From NCBI GenBank assembly GCA_002914845.1, contig JXTC01000457.1, positions 87,535 to 151,534 on the forward strand: a stretch of 64,000 nucleotides of DNA, in the 5' to 3' direction. The notes under the pieces were generated by a model, which saw only the letters and a list, made by a program, of their open reading frames with translations, ran no database searches and was not told where the DNA came from. Positions 24,593-37,296 of the stretch are shown piece after piece (position 1 is the stretch's first letter; the number at the start of each line of letters is the position of its first letter). The stretch is from Trema orientale (lineage: Eukaryota; Streptophyta; Magnoliopsida; Rosales; Cannabaceae). A program made the position numbers and the translations under genes.

Positions 24593-25820
24593 ATGCCTCC
24601 ACAAAGAAGAGTACCGAGGCAAGAGCCAAGAACGGAAACTCCTCCACTACAACAAGAGATCCTTGACCCTCTAACAAATCTTTATGAGGCTTTGCAGGAA
24701 ATACTGGGACTAAGAGCTCAACGAGATGCTGAGGCTCGATAGGCCAGCTTTTTCAAGGATTTTGTCAAGTTGAGTCCACTTACTTTTGATCGTAAACCAG
24801 ACCCCACTACAACTAAGAAATGGCTCAGACATATTAAGAAGATCTTTACAACTATTGGAACACCTACTGAGTTCTAAGTGGTCTTTGCCGTTTATAAACT
24901 GTCTGATGGAGCTGCCAATTAGTGAAAAACTATCAAACTATCACGACAGGAGACTGGTATGACTTGGGATGTCTTTGAAGGACTGTTCAGAGATCATTAT
25001 GCTAATGCTAGTCATAGATCTACTATGATTAGAGAATACGAGCGACTTAAGCAAGGTGACTTGACTGTGAACGAGTACTATATCTGATTCATGGAATTGG
25101 CACAATATGCTTATTCATCAGGGACAGACCCTACCCTTCAGATTGTCAAGTTCATGGAAGTTCTGAGGCCACTTATCCTTGCAAAGATTGTGACTCAGCA
25201 TTTTGACAACCTGATTGATCCTATTGCTACGAAAGAGAAAGCAGAAGCATCTCTTAAAAACAAGTCGACTATGAGAGAACAGTCGAGGAACAAAGGTGAT
25301 GACTGAAAGCCCAACAAGAGGAACCAAGGGCAGTTGCAACCACAGAATTCTCAGAGCAGCAGTTTTTCTCGTAGAAGACGGCTTGGACCGTACAGATGTT
25401 TTCACTGTGGCCAGTAGGGCTATCAAAAGAAATCATGTCCATTCTGCCAATAGAAGCCAGCCTTATCTCAAGGTGGGCCACAGGAAAGCCAAAATGCATC
25501 TGTACCATTCCTGAGTAACCAGATGAGACCGGTCCAGATTCAGTCTCAGGCATTCAACTCTTCCCCTATCCAGCAATCTTTTGGTTTCTAATACCAACAC
25601 CAGTACCGGCTATAGGGTTCAGGCTACACTCAAAATTTTCAAATTCTGCAAGCTTTTGGTAATTAAGAAGGATGTGAATACACTAGCACCAGTCTAGGAG
25701 CTAATAGCAGCCGACCTGGTTAGGGAAGAGGGAACAAAAGGAAGGAAAAAGTTTTTGGTCAAGCCTTTGCTATTATCAGAATGGAAGATAGTCAGGATCA
25801 GACCAACAAGTGAGTCATAG
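24593..25820 (+). pseudogene. Element A gag, broken
   Basis: The frame opens at an ATG (MPPQRRVPRQEP) and hits a TAG within about 50 codons. Further fragments read KLSPLTFDRKPDP and MTWDVFEGLFRDHYA-like text, which suits the retrotrans_gag fold. Near 25400-25445 a zinc knuckle remnant reads CFHCGQ, a stop, then GYQKKSC; the expected knuckle His is Tyr. It would have been the capsid/nucleocapsid protein. Confidence 0.75.
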
Positions 25821-25825
25821 ATGGT

Positions 25826-26221
25826 ATGATTCTCATTTCACACTCTTGGGTTCATGTTTTATTTGATACTGGTGCTTCGCATTCTTTTATATTCTTATTG
25901 TTTACTCAATTGTTGGGATTGGAATGTTCTGTGTTGGATCCTATTTTGACTTTCAGAATACCAATAGGTGGAGTAGCTGATATTTCCACTGTGTGTCATG
26001 ATTGTCTTATTTTGAATGATGGTAAAGAGTTACTAGCTGATTTGATTATGATGCCTTTGCAACAATTGGACATGATTCTCGGTATGGATTGGTTATCCAA
26101 ATATCGAGCTACCATTGATTCTTTTAATAAGAAAGTTACTCTTTTGCTTGAGGATGGATGTTCTGTTATTTATCAAGTTCTTTTGAATCCTTTGAAACCT
26201 AGTCTAATTTTGAAAGTATGA
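25826..26221 (+). pseudogene. Element A aspartic protease region
   Basis: An open frame of about 130 codons contains VLFDTGASHSF, the D-T-G active-site motif of retroelement aspartic proteases. It is followed by LDMILGMDWLSKY, the second conserved segment of the gypsy protease. It ends at a TGA before the reverse transcriptase. The active-site Asp-Thr-Gly is present, but the polyprotein context is broken on both sides. Confidence 0.85.
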
Positions 26222-26409
26222 ATGGATGGAAAGGAAAAACTCGAGTGTTATGGGAATTTATTTGCCGTTAGTGGTGAGACGGGGATTATCGATCAATACC
26301 CCTGGATATCAGTGGTTAGCAAGTTTCCAGACTTTTTTGTGGAGGATTTACTGGGGCTACCACCTAACAGAGAGATCAAAATCTGTATTGATTTGATTTC
26401 CAGAGCCTA

Positions 26410-27650
26410 GCCAGTTTCTATTCTAGCCTATCGCATGGTTCCAGCTGAAATGACTGAGTTGTGAAGTCAGCTGGATGATCTTTTGTCAAAAGAATTCATG
26501 AGAAACAGTACTTTTCCATAAGGTGCTCCTATTTTATTTGCCAAGAAAGCTGATGGTACGCTTAGAATCTATGTTGATTACAGAAGATTGAATCAGCTCA
26601 AAGTAAAGAACAAGTATCTTCTGCCAAGGATTGATGTGTTAACTCGGTGGGTCAAGATTTTTCTCTAAGATTAATTTGAGATTGGGTTATCACTAGTTGA
26701 AAATTAGAGAGGAAGACATACTGCAAACTGCGTTCAGAATTTGTTATGGCCACTTTGAGTTCTTGGTTATACCATTTGGTCTGACAAATTCTCCTGCAGC
26801 ATTCATGGATCTTATGAACAAAATTTTTAGACCTTATTTGGATCAGTTTGTGGTTGTCTTCATCGACGACGTCTTAATATATTCAAAAACTCAAGAAGAG
26901 CATGCCGAACACTTGAGGATTGTACTTCAAATATTAAGAGATCATCAACTTTATACCAAGATATCCAAATGTGACTTTTAGATGACAAAAGTGAAATTCT
27001 TGAGGCAAATAATTTCTCAAAAGGGTATTTCAGTCGATCCTGCTAAGATAGAATCTGTTCTAAAGTGGGAAAGACCGAAGAATGTAACTGAAATAAGAAG
27101 TTTTCTCGGTTTAGCGGGCTATTATCGTTGTTTTATAGAGAATTTCTCGAGAATTACCTTACCTTTGACGAAGTTAACAAGAAAAGATGTCAAGTTCACG
27201 TGGGATAATGACTATGAAGAAACTTTCGTGGAACTGAAGAAGAAATTGACAACTGCACATGTTCTTAGTGTTCCTAACAGTAATGAATCTTATGTTGTGT
27301 ACACCGATGCTTCTAGTTCTGGATCGGGATGTATCTTGATGCAAAATGGTAAGGTAGTGCCTTGTGCTTTCCATCAATTAAAGCCACATAAGAATAATTA
27401 TCCTATCCATAACCTAGAACTTACAGCGGTAATTTGTGCTCTCAAGATTTGGAGATGTTACCTATATGGTGTAAAGTTTAACGTGTTCTTTGATCACAAG
27501 AGCTTGAAGTATCTCTTCACTTAACATGATTTGAACTTGAGGCAACGTAGATAGATTGAGTTTATGTAAGATTATGACTTCGACCTATAATACTATCCTG
27601 GTAAAGACAATGTTGCAGTTGATGCCTTGAGCACAAAATCTCATGGTATG
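26410..27650 (+). pseudogene. Element A reverse transcriptase and RNase H, broken
   Basis: Fragments run in order. [12 protein letters not shown] and VDYRRLNQL are early RT motifs, and [10 protein letters not shown] is the mid-palm segment. [10 protein letters not shown] is the catalytic F/Y-x-DD box near 26857, and [13 protein letters not shown] is the thumb. RNase H begins at [11 protein letters not shown] and ends at [12 protein letters not shown] separates the RT core (to 26981) from the frame at 26982-27524, and frameshifts break the stretch before 26697. The catalytic DD pair is still visible, but no continuous enzyme remains. Confidence 0.9.
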
Positions 27651-27879
27651 TTAACGGTAATTATTTTTTAGGATTGGAAGAACTCAGTGGTAATTAATGA
27701 TTACAATTTGTAGTACTTCGAAACTGACAAAGCTGCTTATCTTAGTAGTATTGTTACCACACCAGCACTTCTCCAAACAATGCAGCAAAGTCAATGGCAA
27801 GACCAAGAGTTGAGAATGATCTAGAATCAACTCAAAAATTGTGAAAAGTTGGAAGGTTGGAGTACAAATAGAAAAGAAT

Positions 27880-28800
27880 TTGTGCTTTTCATAGGAAAGC
27901 TAGTGGTAGCTAATAATCCTTACCTTAGAGAGACAATTCTCACTGAGGCTCATAAGTTCAAGTTTGCAGTATATCCTGGTAGTACAAAGATGTACCATGA
28001 TCTAAAAAGACAATAATGGTAGAAAAGTATGAAGTGTGATGTAGCTAATATAGTGGCTAAGTGCATGACTTATCAGTAAGTCAAAGTAGAACAGTAGAGA
28101 CCAGCTGGACTGTTGCAACCTTTGCCCATACTGGAGTAGAAATAGGATAAGATCACTATGGACTTTGTGATGGGTTTGCCAATGACTCGGAGAAAGAACA
28201 ATGCAATTTGGGTGATTGTAGATCGTATGACAAAGACTGCTCATTGCATACCGACCATATTTGATTTTTCACTCAACAAACTCAGCCATCTCTATATTGA
28301 TAATATTGTTCGATTGCATAGAGCACCATCAAGCATAGTTTCTGACCGATACCTAATATTTATATCAAACTTTTGGAGAGCTTTACAGAGAGCTTTGGGA
28401 ACAGAACTGAATCTCAGTATAGCTCATCATCCTCAGACAGATGGCTAATCTGAGAGGACTATTCAGATTCTAGAAGATATGCTTAGCTCATGTATATTGG
28501 ATTTTAGTGGAAGCTGGGATGATCACCTGTCATTGGTGGAGTTTGCTTACAACAACAGCTACCAAATTAGTCTTGCCATGGCTCCATATGAGGTACCATA
28601 TGGGAGACCATGTAGATCACTCTTGTATTAGGCTGATGCAGAATAGCGTATTACTCTTAGGCCAGAATTAATACAAGAGACAACTGAGAAGATTAACCAG
28701 GTTAGAGAGAGACTCAAAGCTATGCAGAGTTATCAGAAAAGCTATGCGGACCCAAAAAGATGTGAAGTAGAGTTCGAGTTGGTGATCAAGTACTCTTGAA
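27880..28800 (+). pseudogene. Element A integrase, broken
   Basis: An HHCC-type zinc-binding remnant lies near 27940-28080 (CDVANIVAKCMTYQ). The catalytic core follows: the first Asp in ITMDFVMGLP at 28158, the second in SIVSDRYLIF, then HHPQTDG and a stop. After the stop come SERTIQILEDMLS and LVEFAYNNSYQ. This is the gypsy integrase core order. Several stop codons, including one after each half, make it non-functional. Confidence 0.9.
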
Positions 28801-28927
28801 AGTAATACCGAGACGTGAGATCACTAGATTTAGACTTCAAGGCAAATTGGCTCCAACATATATTGGACCATTCAAAATTACTGCTAAAATTGGGCCAGTA
28901 GCGTATCACTTGGATTTATCACTGTAA

Positions 28928-29218
28928 TTGGGCCAAGTGCACAATATTTTTCATGTCTCAATGCTCATAAAGTACGTGCTTGATCCATCACATATCATTC
29001 AGCATGTAAAAGTGCTAATACAAAAGGATGTAACATGTGAGGAACTACCAGTTCGAATATTGGAAAGAAAGCTCAAAGTGCTTCGAAACAGAGAGATACC
29101 ACTTGTCAAGGTACTCTGGCAATACCACAAGGAAGATGAAGCCACTTGGAAGCTTGAAACAGAAATGTATGAGAAATATCCTCATTTGTTTAACTTTCAG
29201 CTTGAGGTTGTACTTTGA
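28928..29218 (+). pseudogene. Element A integrase C-terminal tail, chromodomain-like
   Basis: A 96-codon frame starts NIFHVSMLIKYV and includes ILERKLKVLRNREIPLVKVL, then EATWKLETEMYEKYP. This matches the degenerate chromodomain of the plant Tekay/Del chromoviruses, which is thought to guide integration into heterochromatin. It ends at TGA 52 bp before the 3' LTR. Confidence 0.85.
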
Positions 29219-29250
29219 CCATTTTGTTGTATTCGAATTTCAGGACAAAT

Positions 29251-29269
29251 TCCTTTAAGGAGGAGAAGA
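29251..29269 (+). other. Polypurine tract of element A
   Basis: AAGGAGGAGAAGA lies directly before the 3' LTR start TGTAAAATC. The preceding GGACAAATTCCTTTAAGGAG phrase is the usual chromovirus 3' end. Confidence 0.8.
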
Positions 29270-31224
29270 TGTAAAATCTGAGATATTTTAAGGGCAAAAT
29301 AGGCATTTTGCACACAATGGAATTATTGTAATTTCAATGTTTTGGAATAAAATAAGCAAAATATCTGGAATTTAATATTAGGGTGCTACAATAACTAGTA
29401 TTTGCTTAAAAGGACCTCAGAAGCCCATCTTCTCCACATGGAGTCCTCCAGAGCACCAAAATGCCTAGTTTCTACTGAGCATCACCACTGTCGCTGGACC
29501 CACGTGCCACCTCCGTGAAAGAGCTGCCACTGAAGAAGCCAACACCGCTAGTCTTATCCCGTTTCGCCGTCGGACGCTGCCATAGGAACTTGCCGAAATT
29601 TATGCCTAAAATCCGATTTTCCGACCACTAGAGTGCCATCCAACGTCAGTTGTCCTTACCACTGGTATGTGGAAGCTCCTCCCACCATCCTCGACCTCCT
29701 TGATGAGTGTGTATTTTACTCACAAATCAAATATTCTCTAAGTTCAAATAATTGTAAGTTCTTAAGCATTTGTGTTATTTTAATGTTGTTTTGTGTTTTT
29801 AATGTAGAAAATAAGAAATTGAGGCTTAGTATATATTTGGCACAAAAAAGGAGAAGCTTATGAAGCCATTAATAGTCAAAACAAGGCCTGGAGCATCGAA
29901 GAGAGCTAAAAAGCTTATTTGGACCTAGACGCTGCAGTGCCCAAAAAGGGCACTGCGGTGCCTCTCCTTCAAAATGCTAGCGCCACGGTGCTCATAAAAT
30001 GGCACCGCGGTGCCTCAGCACTTGAAACGCTGGCGCCACGGTGCTAGAAATGGGCACCCTGGTGCCAGTTCGTTTTTCAGAATGCGTACAAGCCGCGTTT
30101 TCTCCAGTTTGCAGCCATATGTCCACTTATTTTTTGCTAACTTTAAGAGCCATTTTTGGCCTTTGATCTAACACTAATGGATGGTTAGATTTCTTCCTTT
30201 CTTAGATCATCTTAGTGCCCTTTAAATACACACTTTAGCCTCCATTTCAAAGTGTGGAGAGTTGGAATAGGAGGCACACCTTTGAGAGCTAAAAATCCTA
30301 GAGAGAGAGAGAGAGCTTTGGAGCTGAAATTTTGAGAGGATGCTTAAGAGAGATGCTTGAAGAATTGAAGGCTTAAAGTTCTACCTCCACAAAAGAGTTT
30401 TCTCTTCCTCTTTCTCACCCTAATCTCATTTGAATTTTGTATTGGACATATTTTATAATTTGTTTGGAATATTGAAATTCTTTATGAGATTAGCCTTGGG
30501 TTCTACTATGCTTGGATTGATTCTCTATCTTAGAATTTGATGCACTCTTTTTATACTTTATTTTGTATATTTTATTAATTGTTGGCTTATTTTTCATTGT
30601 CAATTCATTTATGTTTCTCCTTACTTATTGCCTCTAATTTATGTGGCCAATGAATTAGTTGAACTTAGCTTGTGATTTTGATACTTGAGAGAGTTTGATT
30701 TCATAAACCAGAATTAAGAAACATAATTTAGGTTGTTGTGAGACCGAGAGGAAATCAACACCTAGATAATCGAATTAAGAAGTTCTTAAGGGCTAAAACT
30801 TAATAAGTGCTTGAGAGAGGGAATAAGGTTAGATTAGATCCCTTGATTAGTGAATTGAATAGAATTAGGCTAGTAATTGCTTAATTTGACGAATTTAAGA
30901 ATAATTAATGGAAATCATGTCCTTAGTACATTAGTGCATAGTAATTTCTATATTTTATTTATAGTTTATACTTTTTATCTTTATTTTTATTCATTTTATT
31001 TTAAATTCATTTAGTTTTGATGCCTAGATAAAATTAGGTTATGATAATTTTAGTACTTAACAACTAATCTAAAATCCAATCTCTGTGGATCGACCCTTCT
31101 TGCGACTATAGTAGTTAATTCTAGGTTTTATTAGACTTGCTAGGTTCGTTAATAGGAGGTAATTATAAATATTAATTTGGTATTGGGCGTTTATTTCCAA
31201 CGACTAAACGTTTTTCAACTAACA

Positions 31225-31248
31225 AATTTCGGCGCCGTTGCCGGGGAT
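31225..31248 (+). other. tRNA-Asp primer-binding site of element B
   Basis: The 5' LTR is followed by AATTTCGGCGCCGTTGCCGG and GGAT. The GGCGCCGTTGCCGGGG core is complementary to the 3' end of plant tRNA-Asp (GUC). Confidence 0.85.
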
Positions 31249-31370
31249 TAGTATTTTTAGATTGTTGTTGATATCGGAAATAAGTAGCTTGATTTTAATT
31301 TAGGCGTTTATTTTTATTTTTCATTTTTCATTTCTATTTTCTTATTGTTTGTTTTGTGAGGTACTTAGAC

Positions 31371-31650
31371 ATGGTAGATCGACAAGTCCTCTTGAGATTT
31401 GCTCAATGAGACTTGGAGCCATTTTATTGTGCATAGTATAGATACAAAGAGTTACTCATGAATTTTCCCAATCGTGGCTTCTCTCAGGAGTGTCAACTAC
31501 AAATCTTCCTCCACAAATTATGGCCTGAAACAAGAATGCGGGTAGAAAGAGGAGATAGTACCGCCTATTTCCACCAATTATCCACCGTCGAAGCCTATTG
31601 GTTGTTAGAAGGTATGGCCGATTTTGATTATCAGAGTTAGAATTATCCAC
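31371..31650 (+). pseudogene. Element B gag fragment
   Basis: An ATG at 31371 opens MVDRQVLLRFAQ and stops at once. Beyond it, YRYKELLMNFPNRGF and LQIFLHKLWPETRMRVE lead to EAYWLLEGMADFDYQ. This is the retrotrans_gag pattern of Athila/Tat elements (FKDLL-x-x-CPHHG, then a TFYNGL-like segment, then EAYELLE-x-MA-x-x-x-YQ). Stops at both ends make it non-coding today. Confidence 0.7.
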
Positions 31651-31668
31651 TAAGCCACCTCAGTTTAG

Positions 31669-32100
31669 GTGATAATTTCAATAGTTCGGCACCATGGTTT
31701 GATACTCTGCATCATCAAGCGGAGTCTTCTCTCAGTCCTGAGAGCTAGTTGTCCAATTTTCGAGAAGACAAGGCTCCATATAAAGAAGTTGGAGAGAATA
31801 AAAATGGTGGCAAGGGACACGCAAGATATATACAATTGTGAAAGTCACGGAGAGGAGATGGGCATAAGCGGAAGGATCTTTGGGTTGTTCGATGATGACT
31901 TCTCAAGTGAGGAGGACGTTCAAGACAATACTTATAAATCTCAATCTTTTGAGATCCAAGCTATTATGCCACTGGCTGTCAAAGCTCACATATATGACGA
32001 TCCTATGTGGCCTAAACCTTCTTCACCGCCTCTAGTACCGGTCATTGAAGCCCACCATGTACATGCCCTAGAGCTGAATCAACTTGAGCGTATGTGCTAA
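31669..32100 (+). pseudogene. Uncharacterised frame downstream of element B gag
   Basis: A 143-codon frame carries IFGLFDDDFSSEEDVQ and PMWPKPSSPPLVPV. I recognise no domain. It lies where the gag C-terminal part or a linker would be in an Athila/Tat-type element and is probably its decayed remainder. Confidence 0.3.
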
Positions 32101-32299
32101 ACAATGCCATACATCGCCAAGCTTGAGGGCCTTCGAAACCAAGACCCATATGTCGTGTTGTACGACACGTACTATGGGCAGAGGCCGATTTTTGACGAGC
32201 TTCTAATTTGTACATAGTTGAGCATAAAGACGGGAGGCATGGAGGAATATCCTGCCACTCCAAGTTAGAACCACTATGCCCAGAGCACCATCGTTGCCA

Positions 32300-33702
32300 C
32301 CACCTCGCCTCTTAGGTACATTTTTTTTTCTCCCTTGTGTTTAATTGGATTGAATATTGTTGATTGTGATTTTGGAGGTGGGGACACTTGTTGGTTGATT
32401 ATTTGTTGGCTTTTAGATTAGTTTATTTGTTAGTGGCCATGATTTTTCCTTCCATGACTTGTGTCTTTCATAAATAATTTTACTTAATTTTCTTTAGTTG
32501 TTTTAAATAAGTTGTGAGTTTTGATAAGATGAGATGACTTGATATTGATGATGAGTATAGTCACTTAGTGTGCTTTAGGTCTTTTGGAATGCAATTCATT
32601 GAATTATCTGTGTGTTTGACTCGCATTGGTTGAATTTCACTTTTGACTCTCTACATTTGAGCACCATGAATCATGATCACTTGACTAATTTGTGCTTTAG
32701 AGAACACTTATATGCATTAGTTAGGCTTTAATATCTCATGAGCTCTAGAACTCATTTGAGTGTTGCTTGAGGCAAAATCCTATGTTAAGTGTCATTGAAG
32801 AGAGGATTTATGAATTTCTTTGGATCGTTTAAGCCTTTGAAGCTAACCCTTGAATTTTTTACCCCTAGTTAACCCCTCTTGAGCTGACTCGACCTATTTC
32901 CTTCATCACCTTCACAAGTATATCCAAATCACCAAATTAATTCTCATTTCCTATACTTATCACTAATAGGCTTGATTGCATTGCACTCTTGCATGATTCA
33001 TTGAGTATAAATATAAGTTTGGATTGTGCTTGGAGAATTGTTGGTGGATTAATTTGATATCAATAAAAGAAAGCAGAGAGTTGGTACAAATTGTGCATTA
33101 CCTTCTATTCTTTTTAACATTGAGGATAATATTGATTTTGAGTTTAGGGGTGATGTTTATATTTCTCTTCTTTTTATCACAATCTCTGCCTTATTGTTGG
33201 CTTAAAAAAAAATTCAAAAAAATAAAATAAAATAAAATAAAATAAAAGAAAGAAAATAAAAATAAAAATAAAAAATAAAAAAGAAAAGATAAGAGAAAAA
33301 TGAATGAAGGATTGTGGTTGATTTTACATTTTTGGTGAATGAACTTGTTGTGGGAAGAATTGAAGGAAGAAAAATAATGCAATGGAGGGATTGGTGAGTG
33401 AATTTTCTTGGGAATTATGCAAGATCCTTGAGTTGTGATACATGTTTAGGGTGATCCTAGCCGAAAATTACTCTTATCATCTACCTTTCACCCCAGCCTT
33501 ACAATACAACTCTTGAAAGACCTCTTGATCTTCAATCACAGTATAGCTACATTAGTTGAGAGCGACTTGAAAAATGGGCTTATGGTAGTTCTAAATTGCA
33601 TTATCTAGAGATAACTCATAGCCTCCTAAGCACAAAAGTTTATCCAGAGTTTATTTGATTTAGTGAGATTGATTATGCATACACTTCACGAGAGGGTCTT
33701 GA
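32300..33702 (+). repeat. Non-coding internal part of element B, with (AAAAT)n
   Basis: No coding frame is seen. A run of AAAAT/AAAT units lies at about 33214-33290. The rest is T-rich text typical of the non-coding 3' interior of Athila/Tat-type elements. Confidence 0.6.
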
Positions 33703-35506
33703 TATTGGGATATTTACCCTAAAAAGCATATTTCCAATTATACCCTTTGAGTATAAATAACTTTCTCTTATATACAATTGTGATATTTGCTAGAGTAAAC
33801 TATCTTAGCTAAATAGTTTATTTATCTGAAAAAGATTCCATGACTTTATTTGTGTATAAAGAAACAAACATGATTAAGTGTTAATTATGGGGAGACTTGT
33901 TTCTTTATCTAAGTCTAAATGAACTAGTTCACAATCTGTAAATAAAGATGGAATACTTTATTTACTATAAGTTGTAGTGTTTGTCTATCTCAACGGGAAT
34001 GATGTGTCTCAAATCATTAAAGTATATGACTTCTGATAGAAACATTAATACAATATAAATAAGTTATGTGTATTGAACTGGACCAGGTAATATAAAGATT
34101 TGGAGTGCCGTAACTCAATTCTTACATTACCACAAACTAGCTCTTAGCATATAGATCTTAATCCTTGATGTTTGACTGGACTTGCTTTCATGGGTTGTAA
34201 CCTTTTGATTTGTTAAAAGACTAACCTCTATGAAATTAGAGGTGAACTCTGGCATATTGGAGGTTATGGTTTATGAATTGATGGGAGCATCAAATAGTTA
34301 AGGACACTATACATTAATGCCACTTTAGGTTCTTTCAAGATTCATGGAATAATTAAATCTAAGATCTTCGTATTCACTTTGTGAATTGGTTGATAATTTT
34401 GTCTAAATGGCCATTGAGAACAAAATTATCGACAATATTATTCTTTGATAGAAAGATGGTAACTTAAAGGTAAATAGGTGTTGGAGAGATATTACAGTAA
34501 TTTTACCTATCCAACTAAGGCATTGTATAGGGATTCTATGTGTGGTATAGAATATACTAGATGGATCGGTTAATCAAGGTTAGTTGATTGAATCTCTATA
34601 AAAGGCATGACTTCTAATCTAAGAGTACAGTATTGGGCCTTTAGTATAGAGTGTCCCTTTTACTAATAATATTTATATAAATACCATAACAAGAGTTATT
34701 ATGTATTTATCATATTATTGGAGCTTAGATTATTTGGATCCATTAGGTCCCTTGTCTAACTCAATAAAGCTCATTAATTGGTTGATGGTATTTGTAAAAT
34801 TAGTTTCATGAAACTGTGTAAAATAATTATTCTACACAGAAGTTGGTATTTTTATAAATAAGTTACATGAGTTGGACATATTTATAAAAATACACTTAAA
34901 ACCCAAATTGGAGAACAAGCCCGATCCTAGTTGGACTAGGGTTAGCAGTTTTTGGACTCATATATATAAGATATATGAGAGAAAAAACTACACAGTGATA
35001 CTAGGAGTGTTGCACGAAAAATACAGAGAGAGAGAGAGGGAGAATTCGGCCAACCTAAGGCTTGAGAGGAGAGAAAAAGTTTCCTGCAACCTCACACTTT
35101 CATCTAACGTCCCGGTGTTCCATAGGATTAAGAAGGTGTTATTTATCGTTCTCCAACGAAGGATTCAACTTGGTACCTACTCACTTAATCAACCAAGAGC
35201 AAGAGCATAGACAAGAAGATCTAGGGTTGGAGGTTTGATCACCGTCAACAAGGAGATTAAGAAGGAGCACGCTACATGAGGTAAACCCTAATCCCATCTC
35301 TAGGGTTTATGCATCTAGATTTGATTTATGTTATATATGATCCTTTATATGATATGTGCATGTAATATGGTTATGAAAACTATTTTCGTGTAAAAATTTT
35401 AAGACCTAAATCCGCTATTTTTCCTCTGCGTTCATGATGTGAACATGTGTTTTCCATAGTTTGCATTCATGTATGTTTTTGCGCTAAGTGTTAGGCAATT
35501 CCAGCA
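33703..35506 (+). mobile_element. Copia-type solo LTR inside element B
   Basis: Starts TATTGGGATATTTACCC (TG changed to TA) and ends GGCAATTCCAGCA. Exact CTTGA copies flank it (33698-33702 and 35507-35511). Its interior has a repeated AGGGTTTATGC/CTAATCCC segment near 35290 and CCGCTATTTTTCCTCTGCGT near the 3' end, as in copia LTRs. There are no internal genes, so it arose by LTR-LTR recombination. Confidence 0.75.
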
Positions 35507-35735
35507 CTTGAGTGGAATAAAACTGATGTTTGATGTTGAAATTCTAGATACTTTTAATGGTTGTCTTTCATTTGAACTTAGAGTATTTTGGGACTTCGAA
35601 AATACTTACATGGTCGTTGATTCGATACAAAACTCACAATTTATCATTTGTATTTTTAGTACTTGATTTCTGTTTGTTTTTTTTCTTTCTTTTGTTTTGC
35701 TTGAGGACAAACAAACGTTTGAGTTTGGGGGTATT

Positions 35736-37296
35736 TGATGAGTGTATATTTTACTCACAAATCAAGAATTCTTCAAGTTCAAATAATTGTAAGTTCTCAA
35801 GCATTTGTGTTGTTTTAATGTTGTTCTGTGTTTTTATTGTAGAAAATAAGAAATTGAGACTTAGTGTATATTTGGCATCAAAAAGGAGAAGTTTATGAAG
35901 CCATTAATAGTCGAAACGAGGCCCGGAGCATCGAAGAGAGCTAAAAAGCTCAATTGGACCAGCAGCTAGGGGCCGCGGTGCCCAGAAAGGGCACTGTAGT
36001 GCCTCAGCTCTAGAATGCTGGCGCCATGGAGCCCAGATAGTGGCACTGCGGTGCCTCAGCACTAGAAATGCTGGCGTCATGTACCAGTTCATTTTCAGCA
36101 CGAGCACAATCCGCATTTTCTCCAGTTTGCAGCTATATGTCCACTCATTTTTGGCCAACTTCAAGGGCCATTTTTGGCCCTTATCTAACACTAATGAATG
36201 GTTAGATTTTTTCCTTTCTTAGGTCATCTTAGTGCCCTTTAAATATACACTTTAGCCTCCATTTCAAGGTGTGGAGAGTTTGAGGAGGAGGCACACCTTT
36301 GAATCCTACCGAGAGAGAGAGAGAGCTTTGAATAAAATTTGGAGAGGATGCTTAAGAGAGATACTTGAAGAATTGAAGGCTTGAAGTTCTACCTCCACAA
36401 AAGAGTTTTCTCTTCTTCTTTCTCACCCTAATCTCATTTGAATTTTATATTGGGTATATTGCATAATTTGTTTGGAATATCAAAATTCTTTATGAGATTA
36501 GCCTTGGATTCTACTATGCTTGGATTGATTCTCTATCTTGGGATTTGATGCACCCTTTTTATACTTTATTTTGCATATTTTTTTAATTGTTGGCTTATTT
36601 TCCATTGTAAATTCATTTATGTTTCTCTTCGCTTATTGCCTCTAATTTATGTGGCCAATGAAGTAGTTGAACTTAGGTTGTGATTTTGATACTTGAGAGA
36701 GCTTGATTTGATAAACTGGAATTAAGAAACACAGTTTAGGTTGTTGTGAGATCGAGAGGAAATCAACACCTAGATAATTAAATTTGAAAGTTCTTAAAGG
36801 CTAAAACTTAATAAGTGCTTGGAGAACCAGGTTAGGTGGAGATATCGACTTGGGTACTTAGGCATATTGTCTCATTCGGCACTCGAGAGAGGGAATGAGG
36901 TTAGATTAGGTCTCTTGATTGGTGAATTGAATGGAATTAGGCTAGTAATTGCTTAATTTGACGAATTTAAGAGTAATTAAGAGAAATCATGTCCTTAGTA
37001 CATTAATGCATAGTAATTTCCATATTTTATTTACGCTTTATTCTTTTTATTTTTATTTTTATTCATTTTATCTTAAATTCATTTAGTTTTGATGCCTAGA
37101 TAAAATTAAGTTATGATAATTTTGGTACTTAACAACTAATCTAAAATCCATTCTCTATGGATCGACCGTTCTTGCCACTATACTAGTTAATTCTAGGTTT
37201 TACTAGACTTGCTAGGTTCGTTAATAGGAGGCAATTATAAATTTTAATTCGGTATTGGGCATTTATTTCCAACGACTAAACGTTTTTCAATTATCA
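35736..37296 (+). repeat. 3' LTR of element B
   Basis: Matches the 5' LTR (29701-31224), with roughly one change in ten to fifteen bases where I aligned them. It carries an extra block of about 64 bp at 36821-36884 that the 5' LTR lacks. The frame at 35904-36191 on the minus strand is not a gene. Confidence 0.9.

Larger units (their letters stand above)
29701..37296 (+). mobile_element. Element B: non-autonomous gypsy-type LTR element with gag remnant only
   Basis: LTRs are 29701-31224 (TGATGAGTGTG...AACTAACA) and 35736-37296 (TGATGAGTGTA...AATTATCA). An exact 5-bp target duplication CTCCT is at 29696-29700 and 37297-37301. The primer-binding site CGGCGCCGTTGCCGGGGA pairs with tRNA-Asp, as in Athila/Tat lineages, and the polypurine tract is TTTGGGGGTATT at 35725-35735. 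The internal part holds a gag fragment and no protease, RT or integrase. The absence of pol and the intact ends suggest a gag-only (TR-GAG-like) element mobilised by a relative. It contains a copia solo LTR at 33703-35506. Confidence 0.9.
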
